Assembly (NCBI GenBank): GCA_003523465.1 | Contig: DQAA01000242.1 | Span: 1-10,257 of the forward strand | From: Pseudomonas sp. | Lineage (GTDB): Bacteria; Pseudomonadota; Gammaproteobacteria; Pseudomonadales; Pseudomonadaceae | Direction: 5' to 3' | Length of the DNA stretch: 10,257 nt | Shown here: piece after piece, positions 7,240 through 10,257 of the stretch | Layout of the letters: each line of letters opens with the position of its first letter | Numbering within the stretch: the first letter of the stretch is position 1 | The notes under the pieces: generated by a model | Databases searched by the model: none | The model's input: the letters and a program-made list of their open reading frames with translations, nothing else | What the model was told of the DNA's origin: nothing | Program-made: the position numbers and the translations under genes

Positions 7240-7700
7240 TAGTGAATTCCTTGTTGGAAGGCTTGCGGGATCACGGGGTCCTGACCAGCCAGCACACCGG
7301 GTTGCGGTTCCTGTCGGTACAACAGGCGCTCGGTGCGCGGGTACTGGCCGTACTCACTGATGAAGCTCAAGAGTTCGGTGTAGGTCTTGCCGCTCTGGCG
7401 CAGCGCTGCCTGGCGCAAAGGCTCCGGCAGGCGCATGTCCTGGCTGGCCGTCAGCAGGCGCTGGTGGATCGCACAGAGATACTCGGCGCTTTCCTGCGGC
7501 TGCTTCAGGCGCAGATGGAGGTCCGCCAGGTTGTGATGGGAAATCACGCAGGCGGCCACCGCTTCGTCGGCGTCATGCCAGCGCTCGAAAAGCACCTGGG
7601 CCAGGGCCAGGGCCTGCAGGTACAGCTCGCGGGCATCGACCAGATCGCCCTGGTTGAACAGGCGGTTGGCGATCTCGGTGCTACGTTTCCAGTGCTGCAT
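7239..7700 (-). CDS. OrfX, TPR-like helical protein of unknown function
   Basis: The product is 153 aa, soluble and mostly helical, with no signal peptide or membrane segment. It shows TPR-like spacing: about residues 11-35 ([20 protein letters not shown]), about 54-83 ([21 protein letters not shown]) and perhaps a third at about 97-127. TPR repeats usually mediate protein-protein contact. The protein has two cysteines (51, 76). A very good ribosome-binding site, GGAGG at 7707-7711, lies 6 bases before the ATG, so it is well translated despite the palindrome just upstream. It sits in the position of the gene called orfX between fumC and sodA in P. aeruginosa. Its stop overlaps the sodA start by one base. 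A role as a helper of SodA or FumC would be a guess. Confidence 0.9.
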   Translation of the reverse strand: MQHWKRSTEIANRLFNQGDLVDARELYLQALALAQVLFERWHDADEAVAACVISHHNLADLHLRLKQPQESAEYLCAIHQRLLTASQDMRLPEPLRQAALRQSGKTYTELLSFISEYGQYPRTERLLYRQEPQPGVLAGQDPVIPQAFQQGIH

Positions 7701-7727
7701 GGCGAACCTCCAAAGCGGTGGGCGGTA

Positions 7728-9096
<1,369 letters not shown>

Positions 9097-9104
<8 letters not shown>

Positions 9105-9489
9105 CATCAAGTCCTTGCATCAGTTCAGCGGAAGAAATCGAAGGCAACAGCGTGCAATTCGCCAGTTGCAAGGCCAGCGGCTGCCAGCGCTGGCCGTGCT
9201 CGCCACCATCGAGCTTGCGCAGTTGCAACAGCGGTCGCCACGCCTGGTCCAGGCACAGGCAGCGCCAATGCCACGGCAACATGCGGTCGCAGGCGGTATC
9301 GAGCAGAAGACGGAAAGAAGTCAGGGCGACGGTCCACGCCGAGGTATCGGTGCAGCACACCAGATAGCGCCCTTCAGCGAGGTAATGTTCGATCAGGCGC
9401 GGCTCGTCGGGCTCGAGCGCGCAGCGGATGCGCCGACTCAACCAGCGCCAGTTTTCGAGATAAGGCAGTTCGTGAAGGACGGATTTCAT
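9097..9489 (-). CDS. fagA: FagA, Fur-associated protein of unknown function
   Basis: The product is 130 aa with no signal peptide or membrane helix. Size, position and order match fagA (Fur-associated gene A), the first gene of the fagA-fumC-orfX-sodA operon described in P. aeruginosa; no biochemical function is established to my knowledge. Composition is striking: seven Cys (23, 45, 46, 67, 77, 79, 112), including a CC pair and a CxC, and seven Trp (14, 16, 52, 73, 75, 84, 102), with a dense PWHWRCLCLDQAW patch at 72-84. Metal, haem or redox chemistry is therefore conceivable but unproven. The start at ATG 9489 is the first in-frame ATG after the promoter, though it lacks a clear Shine-Dalgarno; the next in-frame Met is residue 70. 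The stop lies inside the fumC start region. Confidence 0.87.
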
Positions 9490-9494
9490 GGCAT
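9486..9494 (-). other. Minimal upstream ORF (Met-Pro-stop) overlapping the fagA start
   Basis: On the - strand the leader reads ATG CCA TGA, and the TGA overlaps the fagA ATG (ATGA). It is the first ATG after the predicted transcription start. With no visible ribosome-binding site, it may be chance or may help recruit ribosomes to a poorly marked fagA start. Confidence 0.2.
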
Positions 9495-9503
9495 GAATAT
9501 CAT
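9493..9503. promoter_or_regulatory. Second, weaker Fur-like core site in the fagA leader
   Basis: ATGAATATCAT matches 9 of 11 bases of the central Fur consensus ATGATAATCAT. It is an exact inverted copy of the core of the main Fur box (9514-9524, ATGATATTCAT), with centres 21 bp apart, that is two helical turns. Two Fur dimers could bind the same DNA face. The flanks are GC-rich, so affinity would be lower than at the main box. Confidence 0.5.
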
Positions 9504-9509
9504 CGCCGG

Positions 9510-9528
9510 GATAATGATATTCATTATT
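9510..9528. promoter_or_regulatory. Fur box controlling the fagA-fumC-orfX-sodA-zip operon
   Basis: GATAATGATATTCATTATT matches 17 of 19 bases of the Fur consensus GATAATGATAATCATTATC. It lies 21 bases before the fagA ATG and covers the predicted -10, so iron-loaded Fur would block RNA polymerase. It fits the known iron repression of this operon in P. aeruginosa. Confidence 0.92.
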
Positions 9529-9552
9529 AATTGATAAATAGAATCAGTTCAA
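9523..9552 (-). promoter_or_regulatory. Predicted sigma-70 promoter of the fagA operon
   Basis: On the - strand, TTGAAC (9552-9547; 4 of 6 to TTGACA), an 18-base spacer and AATAAT (9528-9523; 5 of 6 to TATAAT) form a plausible promoter starting RNA near 9516, with a leader of about 27 bases. The region is very AT-rich against GC-rich surroundings, and the -10 sits inside the Fur box. Confidence 0.65.
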
Positions 9553-9570
9553 GCTCGTTTCTGCACCAAT

Positions 9571-9598
9571 AAAAAAGCCCGGCACACAGGCCGGGCTT
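9571..9598 (-). terminator. Rho-independent terminator of pmbA
   Basis: On the - strand the arms AAGCCCGGC (9598-9590) and GCCGGGCTT (9583-9575) form a 9-bp stem with a 6-base loop, followed by a run of six U (9576-9571). It lies 26 bases after the pmbA stop and insulates the fagA promoter from read-through. Confidence 0.92.
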
Positions 9599-9623
9599 GG
9601 AGATGAAACGAGCGAAGCGTGGA

Positions 9624-10257
9624 TCAGCTACCCGCGACCGTCATGCGCTCGATCAGGATCGAACCGGTGTGGATATTGCTGCGGGTTTCAAGATCGCTGC
9701 CGATGGCGACGATCTGCTGGAACATGTCCTTCATATTCCCGGCGATCGTTACTTCCTGCACGGCAAACTGGATTTCGCCATTCTCGACCCAGTAACCGGC
9801 CGCTCCGCGGGAATAATCGCCGGTGACCATATTCAGCCCATGCCCCATCAGCTCGGTAACCAGCAGACCGCGCCCCATGCGACGGATCAGGGCAGCCTGG
9901 TCCTCTACGCCGTGAGTAACGAACAGGTTGTGCACGCCACCGGCGTTGGCTGTGCTTGGCAGGCCAAGCTTGCGACCGGAATAGGTCCCCAGCACGTAGG
10001 ACACCAGTTGACCATTTTCGACGAACGGCTTGGCATAGGTCGCCAGGCCATCGCCGTCGAACGATGCACTGCCCAATGCCCGCGGCAGATGCGGACGCTC
10101 ATCCAGGGTCAGCCAGGTCGGGAACAGGCGCTGCCCGATGGTGCCTTCGAGGAACGACGATTTGCGATACAGGTTGCCGCCGGAAATCGCCGAAAGGAAA
10201 CTGCCGAACAACCCACCGGCCAGTTCTGCGGAGAACAGCACCGGCACCTCGCAGGTC
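9624..10257 (-). CDS. pmbA: PmbA / TldE, metalloprotease partner protein (C-terminal part)
   Basis: The C-terminal 210 or so residues are present; the reading frame runs off the right edge, so the 5' part is missing. Family hallmarks in order are PVLFSAELAGGLFGSF, AISGGNLYRKSSFL, ASFDGDGLATYAKP, GLLVTELMGHGLNMVTGDYS, GAAGYWVENGEIQFAV and DLETRSNIHTGSILIERM. These correspond closely to the end of E. coli PmbA. TldD and PmbA (TldE) form a heterodimeric cytoplasmic protease that processes small peptides such as microcin B17 and affects the CcdA antitoxin; TldD supplies the zinc site and TldE does not. A GTG near 10247 is internal to the gene and is not its start. It is transcribed in the same direction as the fagA operon but separated from it by a terminator. 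Confidence 0.95.
   Translation of the reverse strand, partial: TCEVPVLFSAELAGGLFGSFLSAISGGNLYRKSSFLEGTIGQRLFPTWLTLDERPHLPRALGSASFDGDGLATYAKPFVENGQLVSYVLGTYSGRKLGLPSTANAGGVHNLFVTHGVEDQAALIRRMGRGLLVTELMGHGLNMVTGDYSRGAAGYWVENGEIQFAVQEVTIAGNMKDMFQQIVAIGSDLETRSNIHTGSILIERMTVAGS

Noticed and set aside
9531-9570. AT-rich stretch as a hidden small gene between fagA and pmbA
   Set aside because: It is explained by the -35 and spacer of the fagA promoter and by the pmbA terminator; no frame with a ribosome-binding site is present.

Overview
This window looks like a chromosomal core segment of a Pseudomonas, most likely of the P. putida / P. fluorescens type. The evidence is the gene order, the high G+C content and the protein lengths (RpoN 497 aa, HPF 102 aa, PtsN 154 aa, PtsO 90 aa). 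From memory, the same order occurs in P. aeruginosa from kdsC through lptCAB-rpoN-hpf-ptsN-rapZ-ptsO to zip-sodM-orfX-fumC1-fagA-pmbA. I see no phage, transposon, CRISPR, tRNA or rRNA. This is a conserved region and not an accessory island.

Left part (1-5705, all + strand). The 3' end of kdsC (Kdo biosynthesis) runs into lptC, lptA and lptB, which encode the inner-membrane anchor, periplasmic bridge and ATPase of the LPS export machine. lptC and lptA overlap by 14 bases; lptA and lptB share one base. A 175-base gap with a nested dyad and a -24/-12-like sequence leads to rpoN (sigma-54). Then come hpf (ribosome hibernation), ptsN (EIIA-Ntr), rapZ and ptsO (NPr). PtsO passes phosphate to PtsN in the nitrogen-related PTS. 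The cluster ends at a strong hairpin that also serves the genes converging from the right.

Right part (5723-9552, - strand). An apparent five-gene operon, read right to left, is fagA-fumC-orfX-sodA-zip. Its promoter has a -10 buried in a near-consensus Fur box, with a second weaker Fur-like core 21 bp downstream. The logic is iron sparing. Under iron limitation Fur repression lifts, and the cell makes an iron-independent fumarase (FumC), a manganese superoxide dismutase (SodA) and a ZIP metal importer that could supply the metal. It also makes two proteins of unknown role: FagA, rich in Cys and Trp, and OrfX, which is TPR-like. Genes are packed with overlaps of 8 bp (fagA/fumC) and 1 bp (orfX/sodA). 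A perfect palindrome sits on the fumC stop codon.

Right edge. The 3' part of pmbA (tldE) lies on the - strand and ends in its own terminator just upstream of the fagA promoter.

I found no previously undescribed system. The points most worth checking are the sigma-54-like site in front of rpoN itself, the shortened RNA-binding tail of RapZ, the paired Fur sites, the palindrome at the fumC stop, and the unexplained FagA, OrfX and ZIP members of the iron-sparing operon. No stretch longer than about 200 bases lacks a gene.
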